Assembly (NCBI RefSeq): GCF_019145495.1
Contig: NZ_JAHSTU010000003.1
Span: 682,001 to 746,000, forward strand
DNA: 64,000 nt
Direction: 5' to 3'
From: Pseudomonas azerbaijanoccidentalis
GTDB taxonomy: Bacteria; Pseudomonadota; Gammaproteobacteria; Pseudomonadales; Pseudomonadaceae
Positions 27,416-36,934 of this stretch are shown here, piece after piece. Every line of letters starts with the position of its first letter. Position 1 is the stretch's first letter. A program made the position numbers and the translations under genes. The notes under the pieces were generated by a model that made no database searches, was not told the origin of the DNA, and was given only the letters and a program-made list of their open reading frames with translations.

Positions 27416-28432
27416 TTACTGGAATGCAGAAAGGATGGGGTCGGAGTCGTTCAATTGGGCAATCCATTTGCCTCCTTCTGCACCTTGTTTGAGTGCACGC
27501 AACGCCTCCGGAAGATTTCGGAAGTCGAAGACCTGACGTTTGGGCGCCAATAGGCTACCGTCCAGCAAGCCCTCTAACAGTCGTTCACCATTTTTCCGCA
27601 GCACTTGTCGGTCGTTCAGGCTGGCGTGGGCATGAAAGCTGTTGAGCGCCACCTCATGCAATGAAATAGCGGTGCTGAAGGCAGGCAATGGCGCCGTTTC
27701 CTGACGATCCTGAATGCACACAAGGTGACCGTTGTAGCCCAGCAATGAGGCAAGGGTGGCGGCATGTTCGCCGCTGACCGTGTCGAATACTGCGTGCAAT
27801 CGACGTTCACCTAGAGCGGCCTCTTGCGCTTGTTGCCAATCCGCTTCGCGGTAGTCGAAAACCCCCACAGCACCCAGCGCTTTCAAGCTCGAATGGTGGG
27901 CTGTGGAGGCTGTTGCCCAGACTCGAAATCCGCGCTGTACCGCCAATTGAACCAGCAAAAGACCTACTGCCCCGCCTGCGCCAATGACCAGCACATCGCG
28001 GGATGCGGCAGTGGGCACTTTTTCGAGGGCCTGCCAGGCGGTCAAGCCGGGGCAAGGCAAGGACGCGGCGGCGCCGTCATCGAGCGCAGCGGGCACCAAC
28101 AGCACGGTTGCGGCATCCAGTAAACAAAACTCGGCGAAACTGCCATCTCGCTCCAGTGACTGGTGATACGCCACACGGGTTCCCGGCTTGATCTGCACAC
28201 CGGCGCCTGCTGCGACTACTATCCCCATGCCATCCACACCCGGCACGTGGCCGGTTTTCCATGCCGAGTGGCCCCATTCAATGATTTTCCAGTCCACCGG
28301 GTTCAACGCCAGCGCGCGGTTGGCAATCAGAACTTCGTCCGGGCCAGGTTGCACAAGGGGGTTGCGGATCAGTTGTAAACCGTCGATACCTTTACCCGCG
28401 GTCCAAGACCAGGCGGCGAAATCAGCGTGCAT
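27416..28432 (-). CDS. MDR-family quinone/alkenal oxidoreductase (zinc-free)
   Basis: A 338-residue medium-chain dehydrogenase lacking the Cys-rich structural zinc loop, as in quinone oxidoreductases. It shows NRALALNPVDWKIIEWG, VPGVDGMGIVVAAGAG and the Rossmann motif VIGAGGAVGLLLVQLA. It probably reduces an unsaturated carbonyl with NADPH in the cytoplasm. It is convergent with GntR regulator A. A decayed 3' end of a paralogue is found in the matching place after GntR regulator B (47366-47500), so this gene was part of the ancestral module. Confidence 0.88.
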   Translation of the reverse strand: MHADFAAWSWTAGKGIDGLQLIRNPLVQPGPDEVLIANRALALNPVDWKIIEWGHSAWKTGHVPGVDGMGIVVAAGAGVQIKPGTRVAYHQSLERDGSFAEFCLLDAATVLLVPAALDDGAAASLPCPGLTAWQALEKVPTAASRDVLVIGAGGAVGLLLVQLAVQRGFRVWATASTAHHSSLKALGAVGVFDYREADWQQAQEAALGERRLHAVFDTVSGEHAATLASLLGYNGHLVCIQDRQETAPLPAFSTAISLHEVALNSFHAHASLNDRQVLRKNGERLLEGLLDGSLLAPKRQVFDFRNLPEALRALKQGAEGGKWIAQLNDSDPILSAFQ

Positions 28433-28939
28433 TGTGAGTCCTCATGAAAGACCGGATTGAAGCCATTTCAATCCGGTTACAGGCCTTGAGTGGTCATGGG
28501 TGCGCCACACTTAAGGCCGGTAGTATCCCTTCAGGTATCCATGAGGAGAACGTTGATTTACGCAAAGGTGTTGTGATCAGAAATCATCAATGGGCTCGAC
28601 GTTGTTCTAGTTACTCAGGCTTGCTGTCGATCAACACCGAGTCGGTGCTTTTCAGTAGTTCGTCACTGTGCACCTTGTTTTTTACCGGGACGGTTTCTTT
28701 GAACCGGCACCCAGCATACTGCTGGAGTTACTCATCAGGCGCGGGCATCCATCGAGTGATTTCCCGCTCCGTAAGGTGAACAGTTCCTCGTCGAAAGTAG
28801 GGTAAATGCCAGTCACCAGGCAGCGATTTTTAGATCTTTGTTTTTCGGTCAAATATCAATTGCCTGCCTTGCTATTTTTCCGAAAGCCCCCAGCCCTGAC
28901 ACTGCGCCCCATCACTCAAACTCTTCCGGAGTTGCAGCC
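28433..28939. other. Intergenic region, no gene seen
   Basis: About 500 bp between divergent MDR and MFS genes. Open frames here lack ribosome sites and recognisable motifs. It must hold both promoters; I could not define an operator. Confidence 0.5.
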
Positions 28940-30151
28940 ATGCCCATTGCCCTGCTCGCGCTGACCCTTAGCGCCTTCGCCATCGGGACGACCGAGTTCG
29001 TCATCGTTGGCCTGTTACCCACTATCGGTGCCGACCTTGGGGTCAGCCTGCCGACGGCCGGGCTTCTGGTCAGCCTTTACGCCCTGGGTGTCGCCATTGG
29101 CGCGCCGGTACTCACCGCCCTGACCGGCAAGGTCCCACGCAAATTGCTGCTGTTGTCGCTGATGGTGTTGTTTACCCTTGGTAACTTGCTGGCCTGGAAG
29201 GCTCCAGGTTACGAATCGCTGATAATCGCGCGGATCGTCACCGGCTTGGCTCACGGCGTGTTTTTTTCGATTGGCTCAACCATCGCCACCAGCTTGGTGC
29301 CGAAAGAGAAAGCTGCCAGTGCAATTGCCATCATGTTCACCGGCCTGACCGTGGCCTTGGTGACAGGTGTACCGCTGGGGACGTTCATCGGGCAAAACTT
29401 CGGCTGGCGTGAAACCTTCCTCGCCGTGTCGGTGCTGGGTTTGATAGCCTTCATTGGTAGCCTGATTTATGTACCGAAAAACATCGCCCACAGCAAACCG
29501 GCTTCGCTGTTGCAGCAATTGCAAGTACTGAAACAACCACGCCTGCTGCTGGTGTATGCCATGACGGCGGTCGGTTACGGCGGCTCGTTCATCGCTTTCA
29601 CCTTCCTGGCACCGATTCTTCAGGACATCTCCGGTTTCAGCGCCAGCACCGTCAGCCTGGTGTTGTTGGTGTACGGGATCTCCGTGGCCATCGGTAATAT
29701 CTGTGGTGGCAAACTGGCCGACGAACGCGGCCCGATCAGCGCCCTGAAAATCATCTTCGCATTGCTCGCCGCTGTGCTGTTCGTGCTGACCTTCACCGCC
29801 GGCAATTCATGGCTGGCCCTAGCCACCGTGCTGGTTTGGGGTGGGGTGGCGTTTGGTAATGTGCCGGGCTTGCAGGTGTATGTGGTGCGTCAGGCTGAGC
29901 ATCACACCCCACATGCGGTGGACGTGGCGTCGGGGCTAAACATTGCGGCGTTTAACCTCGGCATTGCCGGTGGTGCGTGGGGCGGTGGATTGATCGTTGC
30001 TGACATGGGATTGATCCACACCGCGTGGATTGGTGGCCTGGTGGTGTTGGTCGCGTGGGCGCTGACCGCCTGGAGCGGTCGTCTTGATCGCCTCGGCCCT
30101 GTGTATACAGAGCCGACAGCGGGCTCGGCGCGCAATGTGGCAGGGTATTAA
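28940..30151 (+). CDS. MFS transporter, DHA1 (AraJ-like) family
   Basis: A 403-residue 12-helix major facilitator. It begins MPIALLALTLSAFAIGTTEF with VIVGLLPTIGADLGVS, the usual opening of DHA1 exporters of the AraJ/PbuE type, and has the motif A-like loop TGKVPRKLLLLS. These proteins export drugs, sugars or nucleosides with proton antiport. The start is ATG 28940 with CCGGAG upstream; a longer in-frame extension to 28838 lacks a site. It is monocistronic by spacing. Confidence 0.9.
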   Translation: MPIALLALTLSAFAIGTTEFVIVGLLPTIGADLGVSLPTAGLLVSLYALGVAIGAPVLTALTGKVPRKLLLLSLMVLFTLGNLLAWKAPGYESLIIARIVTGLAHGVFFSIGSTIATSLVPKEKAASAIAIMFTGLTVALVTGVPLGTFIGQNFGWRETFLAVSVLGLIAFIGSLIYVPKNIAHSKPASLLQQLQVLKQPRLLLVYAMTAVGYGGSFIAFTFLAPILQDISGFSASTVSLVLLVYGISVAIGNICGGKLADERGPISALKIIFALLAAVLFVLTFTAGNSWLALATVLVWGGVAFGNVPGLQVYVVRQAEHHTPHAVDVASGLNIAAFNLGIAGGAWGGGLIVADMGLIHTAWIGGLVVLVAWALTAWSGRLDRLGPVYTEPTAGSARNVAGY

Positions 30152-30376
30152 CAACTAGGTTGCGTGGACATTGTTCGAGCGCCAAGCGTCGATCAATAAA
30201 GGATCAAACTTGGTGCGCGCTGGTTCTTTTTGAGTGACCACGGTTCATGAAAGAGCTAAGGGTTTCGCGTAGTAACGCGAGCCTTGGATCGTAGATGGAG
30301 TATTCACATAGATATGGCCCAAAGCGTGTAAAAACGCGAAGTCTTGTCTAGATGTGTAAGTACAGGAGTTACTTAG

Positions 30377-31768
30377 ATGTCCCAACGCCGCTCAACATTA
30401 ATTGCTTTGTTGGTAGCCGTAACATTCTTCATGGAGAACCTGGATGCCACAGTGATCGCTACTGCATTGCCGGACATGGCCCGCACGTTCGGTGTCGCAG
30501 CAGTAGACTTGAACGTGGGCATGAGCGCCTACATGCTTTCCGTTGCGGTGTTCATTCCTATCAGCGGCTGGTTGGCTGATCGATTCGGCTCGCGACTTGT
30601 ATTCAGTTCGGCGATCGTACTATTTAGCGTGTCGTCGTTGATGTGCGGGTTGAGTGACAGCCTGGAAACCTTTGTCGCCGCGCGCGTGTTGCAAGGTATC
30701 AGCGGAGCGATGATGGTACCGGTGGGGCGTTTGGCGGTGCTTCGCGCTACCGAGAAGAAAGACCTAGTGCGGGCGATAGCATTCATCACCTGGCCCGGTC
30801 TGGTCGCTCCGGTACTCGGACCTCCCGTGGGTGGTTTTATCGTCACCCACGCTTCTTGGCCGTGGATTTTCTACCTTAATTTACCGTTGGGTTTGCTTGC
30901 CTTGATTGCGACTCTGGTGTTGATTCCCAAGCGAGACGACGTAGGTTCGCGGACATTCGACTTCAGTGGTTTTCTACTGGTTGGCGTCGCCAGCGCTGCG
31001 CTGCTGTACGGTGTAGAAATGCTGGGGCAAAGTAGTGCCAATTTATTGCAGGGCCTGTCACTAAGCGGTGCAGGTTTTATTCTTGGTGTTTTTGCCTGGC
31101 GACATATGCGTAGGCATACGCAACCGTTACTAGCGCTGGATGTGATGGGCGTTCGTACCTTCAGTGTCTGCCTGTGGGGTGGGTCGATTTTTCGAATTTC
31201 CATCAGCACCTTGCCGTTCCTTCTACCGTTGATGTTTCAACTGGCCTTCGGTCTTTCTGCATTCGATGCGGGGTTACTGGTGCTCGCCGTATTTGCCGGC
31301 AATTTGGCAATGAAACCGTTCACCACTATGGTGATGCGACGTTGGGGATTGCGCCCTGTGTTGATGATCAACGGCATCCTCGGCGTCCTGGCGATTGCGG
31401 CGTGTGCATTGCTGGATGAGCGCATGAGTTGGGCGCTGATTCTGTTCATCCTGTTCGTTGGCGGTCTGTCACGCTCCATGCAGTTCACCTTGTTCAACAC
31501 ACTGGCCTTTGCCGAAATCCCCAAGGAGCAGATGAGTGGTGCTTCAACCCTGTTCAGTATGTTCTTCCAACTGAGTATGGCGGTGGGGGTGGCCACCGGC
31601 GCATTGCTGCTACGTCTCGCTATGAATATCCACGGCACCACAGGGCAGGCAGAAACCGCCGATTTCCAGCTAACGTTTCTGTTGGTCGCAGTGATTGCAG
31701 GCGTTGCATTATTGGATAACCTGAGACTTCCGCCGCAGGCGGGCGAGTCGGTTTTGCAGCAAAAGTGA
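30377..31768 (+). CDS. MFS multidrug transporter, DHA2 (EmrB/QacA) family
   Basis: A 463-residue transporter. The first helix carries the DHA2 signature FMENLDATVIATALPDMARTF, followed by motif A in SGWLADRFGSRLVF and motif C-like WPGLVAPVLGPPVGGFI. About 14 hydrophobic segments are expected. It probably exports toxic compounds. ATG 30377 has AGGAGTTACTTAG just upstream. No partner adaptor gene is adjacent, so it may act alone. Confidence 0.92.
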   Translation: MSQRRSTLIALLVAVTFFMENLDATVIATALPDMARTFGVAAVDLNVGMSAYMLSVAVFIPISGWLADRFGSRLVFSSAIVLFSVSSLMCGLSDSLETFVAARVLQGISGAMMVPVGRLAVLRATEKKDLVRAIAFITWPGLVAPVLGPPVGGFIVTHASWPWIFYLNLPLGLLALIATLVLIPKRDDVGSRTFDFSGFLLVGVASAALLYGVEMLGQSSANLLQGLSLSGAGFILGVFAWRHMRRHTQPLLALDVMGVRTFSVCLWGGSIFRISISTLPFLLPLMFQLAFGLSAFDAGLLVLAVFAGNLAMKPFTTMVMRRWGLRPVLMINGILGVLAIAACALLDERMSWALILFILFVGGLSRSMQFTLFNTLAFAEIPKEQMSGASTLFSMFFQLSMAVGVATGALLLRLAMNIHGTTGQAETADFQLTFLLVAVIAGVALLDNLRLPPQAGESVLQQK

Positions 31769-32012
31769 GTGCAGGGGCGCAAAAAATGGTCATTGGGCAG
31801 CATGGTGCTGAGCCTGCTAATCAATTAGGACGGAGGAACGAAGGGCCAGATCATTTATGGGCTAATTACCAATTTCGTTACGCAAGTTAAATCAGAAAAC
31901 TTGAAAGCCATCTGCGGCATGCATCCAAGTGATTGAGTGCTTGTCAGATATTGGCATGAAATTGGTCTGGCGCATGAGCGTGCTCCTCTCAATCATCAAT
32001 TTTTCGGGAGCG

Positions 32013-32044
32013 ATGACGGCCCAAGGAATTCCTTGGGCCGTCAT
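32013..32044. repeat. Perfect 32-bp palindrome
   Basis: ATGACGGCCCAAGGAA is followed directly by its exact reverse complement with no spacer, making 16-bp arms. It lies 16 bp past the stop of the broken dehydrogenase at 32060 and could form a cruciform or an mRNA hairpin. No T-run follows on either strand. Confidence 0.9.
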
Positions 32045-32059
32045 ATTGGACGGATTGCC

Positions 32060-32594
32060 TCAGCGAGAAGCGGCCTTGAGTAGGTCTTCCAAGCCGATGC
32101 GGCGGAACATCTCGGCCCTGCAAAGTAGGGTGCTAGGTACGGCGGAGTGCCGCCGCGCGCTGCTGGACGACACCCACAGCACTAACCCTTGGCCCTGCTT
32201 GCGCAACTGCGGCAGCGCGGCGCGGTTGACCCGCTGAGTGCTCAGGACGTTGATGTCATAGAGCTGGGCGAGCTGCTCGGGCGTAAAGGCTTCGGCGGGA
32301 CCGAAGGACATGGTGCCCGGCATTGTGGATGATCACATCCAGCAGACCGCAATTTTCGATGGTTTTCGCGACGCCACATTCGACCGATTCGCTTGACGCG
32401 ACGTCGAGCTCAACGTAACGCAGGTCTACCTGATGCTGCTCGGCGTAGCGCTGCACCTCATCCTCCTGTGGCGAGTTGCGGCCTAGGGTTTCCCGCATGC
32501 TGGCGTAGACGCTGTGGCCGGCATCGGCCAGTGCGCGGGCGGCAAGGGCGCAAAAATCGCTGGATGCACCGGTAATCAGGGTGATCGATTTCAT
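32060..32594 (-). pseudogene. Short-chain dehydrogenase, frameshifted and internally deleted
   Basis: Minus strand. The N-terminal frame starts MKSITLITGASSDFCALAAR and runs to DVIIHNAGHHVL, the cofactor-binding half of an SDR. It then shifts frame near 32325, and the second frame continues MSFGPAEAFTPEQLAQLYDI and NVLSTQRVNRAALPQLRKQG. After the serine motif (WVSSSSAR) the sequence jumps to a C-terminal tail, RIGLEDLLKAASR. The YxxxK catalytic segment and about 100 residues are missing. A full gene of this family is near 290 residues, so this is a non-functional remnant. Confidence 0.85.
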
Positions 32595-32717
32595 GTGGAT
32601 GACCTCTGCAAAAGGATGGTTACAGGCGCGGTGGGGAGACGTTTTTCCACAGCATGAGAGAACCAGCCGGAGAAGGAGCCGAAGCGACTATGCTCAGTCG
32701 ATGCCTACCAGCACTAG

Positions 32718-33017
32718 CTGTTGGTCAGTGGCATCATCAAAGGGCCGGTGTTTCGCGCCATTGATCGCTGGGGTCACTTAGTGGAAGAGCGAGGCAAACC
32801 TAATAATGAATCGCGTATTTTGCGTCTGGCGTTTCTGCGCAGCGGTGTTGCTGGTGGGGGTTACACCGCGCATTCACTGCGCCGTGGCTTTGCCACCTGG
32901 GCCAGTCGCAATCAATGGAGCAGTAAGGCGTTGATGGAGTATGTAGGTTGGCGGGATGTGCACTGGGCAGCGCGCTACATTGAAGTGGATGTGACCCTTG
33001 GTGACTGGACACGTTGA
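32718..33017 (+). pseudogene. Tyrosine recombinase/integrase C-terminal fragment
   Basis: The plus-strand frame reads VFRAIDRWGHLVEERG, then YTAHSLRRGFATWASR and YVGWRDVHWAARYIEVD. HSLRRG carries the conserved His and second catalytic Arg of tyrosine recombinases, and the Tyr of ARYIE is at the expected place. The N-terminal two thirds, with the first catalytic Arg, are absent. It marks an old mobile-element insertion beside the broken SDR. Confidence 0.8.
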
Positions 33018-33838
33018 GCGCTCAGACGACCACACCGAATGACCTGTCGGGAAGGTCGGAGATGCGTTGCCGCCAATAGCTTCGGTTGGCCAACAGTTGC
33101 CTGTCGCGAAGGAACGTGAACCGAGTCAGAGCGGCCCGTGCAGCTGATCGATAGTTGCGGTGCAAACTTCTTCCTGACGAGTAGGCATTCGGAGGTCCTT
33201 GAGAAATATCAAGTTCGTGCATACGACGAAAGGAGTTTATGTGGTCAACTGTTCTGCTTTAAAAGATAAACTTTGCAAATTCGAGATTGAGCATAATGAT
33301 AGGGGGATCTGACACACAGGTCGAAGAAGCTGGTCCTAACATCTAGGAGACAACAAAGATGCTTTGCTGGAAATACCGTCTGCATGGTTGCAGCTTTACC
33401 CCTAAATTGCAGTTCAGTCTGCGGTCTGCCTCCATCCGTGCTGGCGGGGCGTCAGGCCTTGCGTGAGCGTTGTGGAGCTCGGCCAAGAGCGTGCAATTGG
33501 TTGGCCAGCGCGGCGTCGGTATAGTCGTACTGCTCTTGAAAATGCGCCTCGGTGCGGAAACATACGGATTGTACACACTCTGCATTGAAGACCCTGACAG
33601 CGATTACCGCCCGCCTTGCTGGCGCTTCAGTTTCGACTGCTGCGGCGAGTCACCATTTGCAAAGGCGCCGATGCTCACAAAGGAGTACAAGCGCTCGCGT
33701 GACCTTTGAATCTAGCGTGTGGTAGGGCCTCGTTCCGCCAAACGCAAGCAAGACAGATAGGGGACGCTATTTATTTCCGCAGCATCAGCCGTTTAGGCTC
33801 GCATAAAAAATGCAGTTTATCGCGAAGCGGCGGTTAAC
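33018..33838. other. Gene-poor stretch with possible remnant
   Basis: No convincing gene. On the minus strand, 33463-33555 reads AHFQEQYDYTDAALANQLHA and LGRAPQRSRKA before a stop. This looks like the conserved C-terminal tail of a real protein, but I cannot name it and no upstream part is intact. Taken with the adjacent integrase tail and broken SDR, it looks like decayed accessory DNA. Confidence 0.4.
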
Positions 33839-34678
33839 TTAGCCTAAATCATCGGCGTGGTGCCGTTCGGGTAATTGGTTCGCTTCATCGCCCCACGTCC
33901 GATTTACTCGCAGTCCACGGATTACCGCAGGTCGAATGGCAATATTCGCCGCCCATTGCTGCACGTGGGTGTATTGGTATGCTGAAAGAAACTCCGCTGC
34001 CGAGTAAAGCTCGTTCAGTACCAATTGGCCATACCAGGGCCATACCGCGACATCGGCAATAGTGTAGCTATCGCCGGCCAAGTAAGCGCTTTCGCTTAGT
34101 TTCCGATCGAGGACATCCAATTGCCGCTTGGTCTCCATCGTGAAGCGATTGATCGGGTATTCGAACTTCTCGGGCGCGTAGGCGTAGAAATGCCCGAACC
34201 CGCCGCCCAGATATGGCGCGGCGCCCATCTGCCAGAAAAGCCAATTAAGGGTTTCAGTGCGCTCTGCCGGATCTGCAGGCAGAAGCGCACCGTACTTTTC
34301 AGCCAAGTAAAGCAGGATAGAACCCGACTCGAAAACACGCATGGCCGGCTCAACGCTTCGGTCCAGCAGCGCCGGGATCTTCGAATTCGGGTTGACTTCG
34401 ACAAAGCCGCTGGAGAACTGGTCGCCTTCATTGATGCGGATCAGCCAGGCGTCATAGTCGGCGCCGCTATGCCCCAGCGCTAGCAGCTCCTCCAGCATGA
34501 TGGTGACCTTTACGCCGTTGGGTGTAGCCATCGAATAGAGCTGTAACGGATGTTTACCTACCGGTAACTTTTTTTCATGGGTCGGCCCGGCTGTCGGTCG
34601 GTTAATGCTGGAGAATTTACTACCAGAGGGGGCGCTTTCCTTCCAGATTTTAGGAGGTACATATGACACTTTGCTCAT
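33839..34678 (-). CDS. yghU: Glutathione S-transferase, YghU-like disulfide-bond oxidoreductase
   Basis: A 279-residue member of the Nu-class GST group (YghU/YfcG). After an N-terminal extension it has the thioredoxin-like domain HPLQLYSMATPNGVKVTIML, with the Thr-Pro-Asn motif that replaces the catalytic Tyr/Ser. NPNSKIPALLD (cis-Pro) and FESGSILLYLAEKYG (glutathione binding) follow, then the helical C-terminal domain. Such enzymes bind two glutathiones and reduce disulfides or peroxides in the cytoplasm. It is a single gene on the edge of the decayed patch. Confidence 0.9.
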   Translation of the reverse strand: MSKVSYVPPKIWKESAPSGSKFSSINRPTAGPTHEKKLPVGKHPLQLYSMATPNGVKVTIMLEELLALGHSGADYDAWLIRINEGDQFSSGFVEVNPNSKIPALLDRSVEPAMRVFESGSILLYLAEKYGALLPADPAERTETLNWLFWQMGAAPYLGGGFGHFYAYAPEKFEYPINRFTMETKRQLDVLDRKLSESAYLAGDSYTIADVAVWPWYGQLVLNELYSAAEFLSAYQYTHVQQWAANIAIRPAVIRGLRVNRTWGDEANQLPERHHADDLG

Positions 34679-35014
34679 GAATAGGGCCTCATGCTTTTTT
34701 GCTGTGATTACATAGGCGTTGGATAGAAAACCCTTTGCGCCATGTTTCGAAAAAAGAGCCGTTTATATGCCAGCGACGCCCGACTAAGAGTATCTAGTTG
34801 TGGTTCGGTGAGCCGTCGCTTAGCGAACAAAAAAATTAGCTTTTAACCTTAAGCCTGCGGCTCTAGAGCCCATTTCATTTATGTATGCGCACAACTCTCA
34901 ACCTATTTTGAGCGGATGATCCTATGACTCAGACCGTCATCATTTTCAGGAGAGAGCTGCTGGATGCGGGTTCCCGGGCTTCAGACTAACAGCTGCATCT
35001 CGATGCTGAATGTA
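34679..35014. other. Intergenic region, no gene seen
   Basis: 336 bp between the GST start and the DJ-1 stop. No open frame with support, no clear terminator and no repeat recognised. Confidence 0.5.
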
Positions 35015-35872
35015 TTAGCCTTTAGTGGCACTCCGTGACTTCAGTCGCTCAACGATCGCCTTGCCTACGTCCACTGCGGAGCTTGGGTTTTGCCCGGTTA
35101 TCAGTTCGCGGTCGATGACTACATGTGAGGTCCATGGCGAAGTGTTACTGCTGAATAAACCCCCGGCTTGTTCGAGGGCCGTTTGCGGATAGAACTTCAT
35201 TGCGCCGCCATTAAGTAACCCCTTGGCCAACTCCTCTTCCTGGTTGCTGAAGACCGTGAATTTATAACCGGCGTAAGTCCAGCCGTTGATCGAGGTTTTG
35301 CGTTCGGTTTCGAGTTGTCGGGTGAAAGCGACAGGGTCGGCCAGGGTCGACAGCAGTGCAATCGGGCCATGGCAGACGAGGGCGGTAGTCTTGTCGTTGT
35401 CATGGAAATTGTTCAGCAGTTTACCCAACGCGGTACTGTGCAGTAGGTCCTGCATCGGTGCGTGGCCACCGGGAATGTAGACAGCGTCGAAACGCTCGTA
35501 ACCGATCTGTTCGACCCGTGCTAGGCTGATCACCGGCGACGCCTCCCGAGAGGTGATTTTTAGGTTTTCCAGCAATGTTTTGTGCTCACGCAAAGCATCG
35601 ACATCATTGTTGAAATACATCTTGTTGTTGGACGATTCGTCCAGTGTCGGTGCCTTGCCCTCCGGCGTGGCGAAGGTCACCGAGTGCCCGGCTTCGAGTA
35701 GCATTTTTACCGGCTGCATCAATTCGTTCAGATAGAAACCGGTAGCGAAGACTTTGTTGTCCTTGAGATCAAGGTGGTCCGAGTCTGAGAGCACGACCAA
35801 TACGTTCGCGGCTTGGGCGTTGAGGGCCGCGGTAGTCAGGGTGATTGCAAGGGCGAGTCGGGCGGGGCGCAT
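35015..35872 (-). CDS. DJ-1/PfpI (type 1 glutamine amidotransferase-like) protein, exported
   Basis: About 285 residues. From ATG 35872, preceded by CAGGAGATCCC, it begins MRPARLALAITLTTAALNAQ followed by AA, a signal peptide, so the protein is probably periplasmic. The nucleophile elbow is TALVCHGPIALLS with its Cys, and PGGHAPMQDL provides the preceding loop. Members are chaperones, glyoxalases or amidases. It is divergent from the LysR gene at 35990 (117 bp apart), which probably regulates it. A decayed relative is at 61042-61567. Confidence 0.88.
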   Translation of the reverse strand: MRPARLALAITLTTAALNAQAANVLVVLSDSDHLDLKDNKVFATGFYLNELMQPVKMLLEAGHSVTFATPEGKAPTLDESSNNKMYFNNDVDALREHKTLLENLKITSREASPVISLARVEQIGYERFDAVYIPGGHAPMQDLLHSTALGKLLNNFHDNDKTTALVCHGPIALLSTLADPVAFTRQLETERKTSINGWTYAGYKFTVFSNQEEELAKGLLNGGAMKFYPQTALEQAGGLFSSNTSPWTSHVVIDRELITGQNPSSAVDVGKAIVERLKSRSATKG

Positions 35873-35989
35873 GGGATCTCCTGATAGTGAGTCGATCGGC
35901 TGTGTGCTGATCGGTAATGTCACTATATTCATGCCTATTCGGGCGATAAACTCGCACAACAGGAAATCACCTATTCTCTGGAGGTAAAA

Positions 35990-36934
35990 GTGAGTCGTCG
36001 GTTTGATTACCTCGCTGACGTTGAAGTCTTTGTCGCCGTGGTGGAAAAAGGTTCGTTGAGCGCTGGTGCAGTGTTTTTGGCGACCACTCCGTCGGTTGTC
36101 AGCCGAACTATTTCTCGTCTAGAGACGCGTCTCGGCGTTCAGCTCCTGCGGCGTACGACCCGACGCTTGAGCCTGACAGAGGCTGGCCTGCTTTATTTCG
36201 AACAGTCTCAGGCGGCGTTTTCTCTGATCAATGATGCGGAAAGAACCATTCAGGCGCAGGAGGGCGAGCTTACGGGACGTGTCCGGCTCAGCGTGCCGAC
36301 CACCTACGGGCATTATCGGTTGCCGGCGTTGCTTTGCCGATTTAACCGGCAGCACCCGCAAGTGCGCATCGAATTGAGTATCAGCAACCGAAACGTGGAC
36401 TTGGTGGCAGAGGGGTATGACCTGGCCATTCGACTCGGGAAATTGCCAGACAGTGGCCTGATTGGCCGCCAGCTTGAGGACGCGCGTTTGTGCCTGGTTG
36501 CCGCGCCGGATTACCTGCAACGCTCGGGCACACCCCGCAGTATCGATGAGCTGGCAGCGCATGCCTGCCTCCCATTTGTGATGCCCGGTAGTGGGCGAAT
36601 CGGGCCTTGGCTGTTTCGCGAACGGGGAGTTGATCGGGAGTGGATACCCGAGGCGAATGTTCGGGTGTCTGACGACGTGCTGGGTATTGTGTCGTTGGCT
36701 GAACACGGCATGGGGATCTGTCAGACCTACGATTTTATCGTTCGCGAGCGACTTCAAAACGGGCGCCTAGTGGAGCTGCTCGAACAGTCGAGTGGACGCT
36801 TCCGACCGTTCTCGGTGATCTATCCACCTCATCGCCAGTTGCAAGCGGCGGCACGCGCGCTGATCGACTTTCTCACTCATGAGGTAGCGGCTGACATGGG
36901 CATGCTACTCAGCGAGCCTCAATTGATTGAATAG
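35990..36934 (+). CDS. LysR-family transcriptional regulator (right duplicate copy)
   Basis: A 314-residue LysR protein. The N-terminal helix-turn-helix is in GSLSAGAVFLATTPSVVSRT with LGVQLLRRTTRRLSLTEAG. The effector domain includes LSVPTTYGHYRLPALLCRF and FSVIYPPHRQLQAAARALID. The start is GTG 35990, with CTGGAGGTAAAA upstream. It is the intact version of the LysR remnant at 1-300 and a close paralogue of 50486-51418. It faces the DJ-1 gene, and its 3' end overlaps the OYE remnant by 16 bp. Confidence 0.93.
   Translation: MSRRFDYLADVEVFVAVVEKGSLSAGAVFLATTPSVVSRTISRLETRLGVQLLRRTTRRLSLTEAGLLYFEQSQAAFSLINDAERTIQAQEGELTGRVRLSVPTTYGHYRLPALLCRFNRQHPQVRIELSISNRNVDLVAEGYDLAIRLGKLPDSGLIGRQLEDARLCLVAAPDYLQRSGTPRSIDELAAHACLPFVMPGSGRIGPWLFRERGVDREWIPEANVRVSDDVLGIVSLAEHGMGICQTYDFIVRERLQNGRLVELLEQSSGRFRPFSVIYPPHRQLQAAARALIDFLTHEVAADMGMLLSEPQLIE

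Noticed and set aside
33022..33222. 66-codon minus-strand frame after the integrase tail
   Set aside because: No family resemblance, no ribosome site; left as intergenic.
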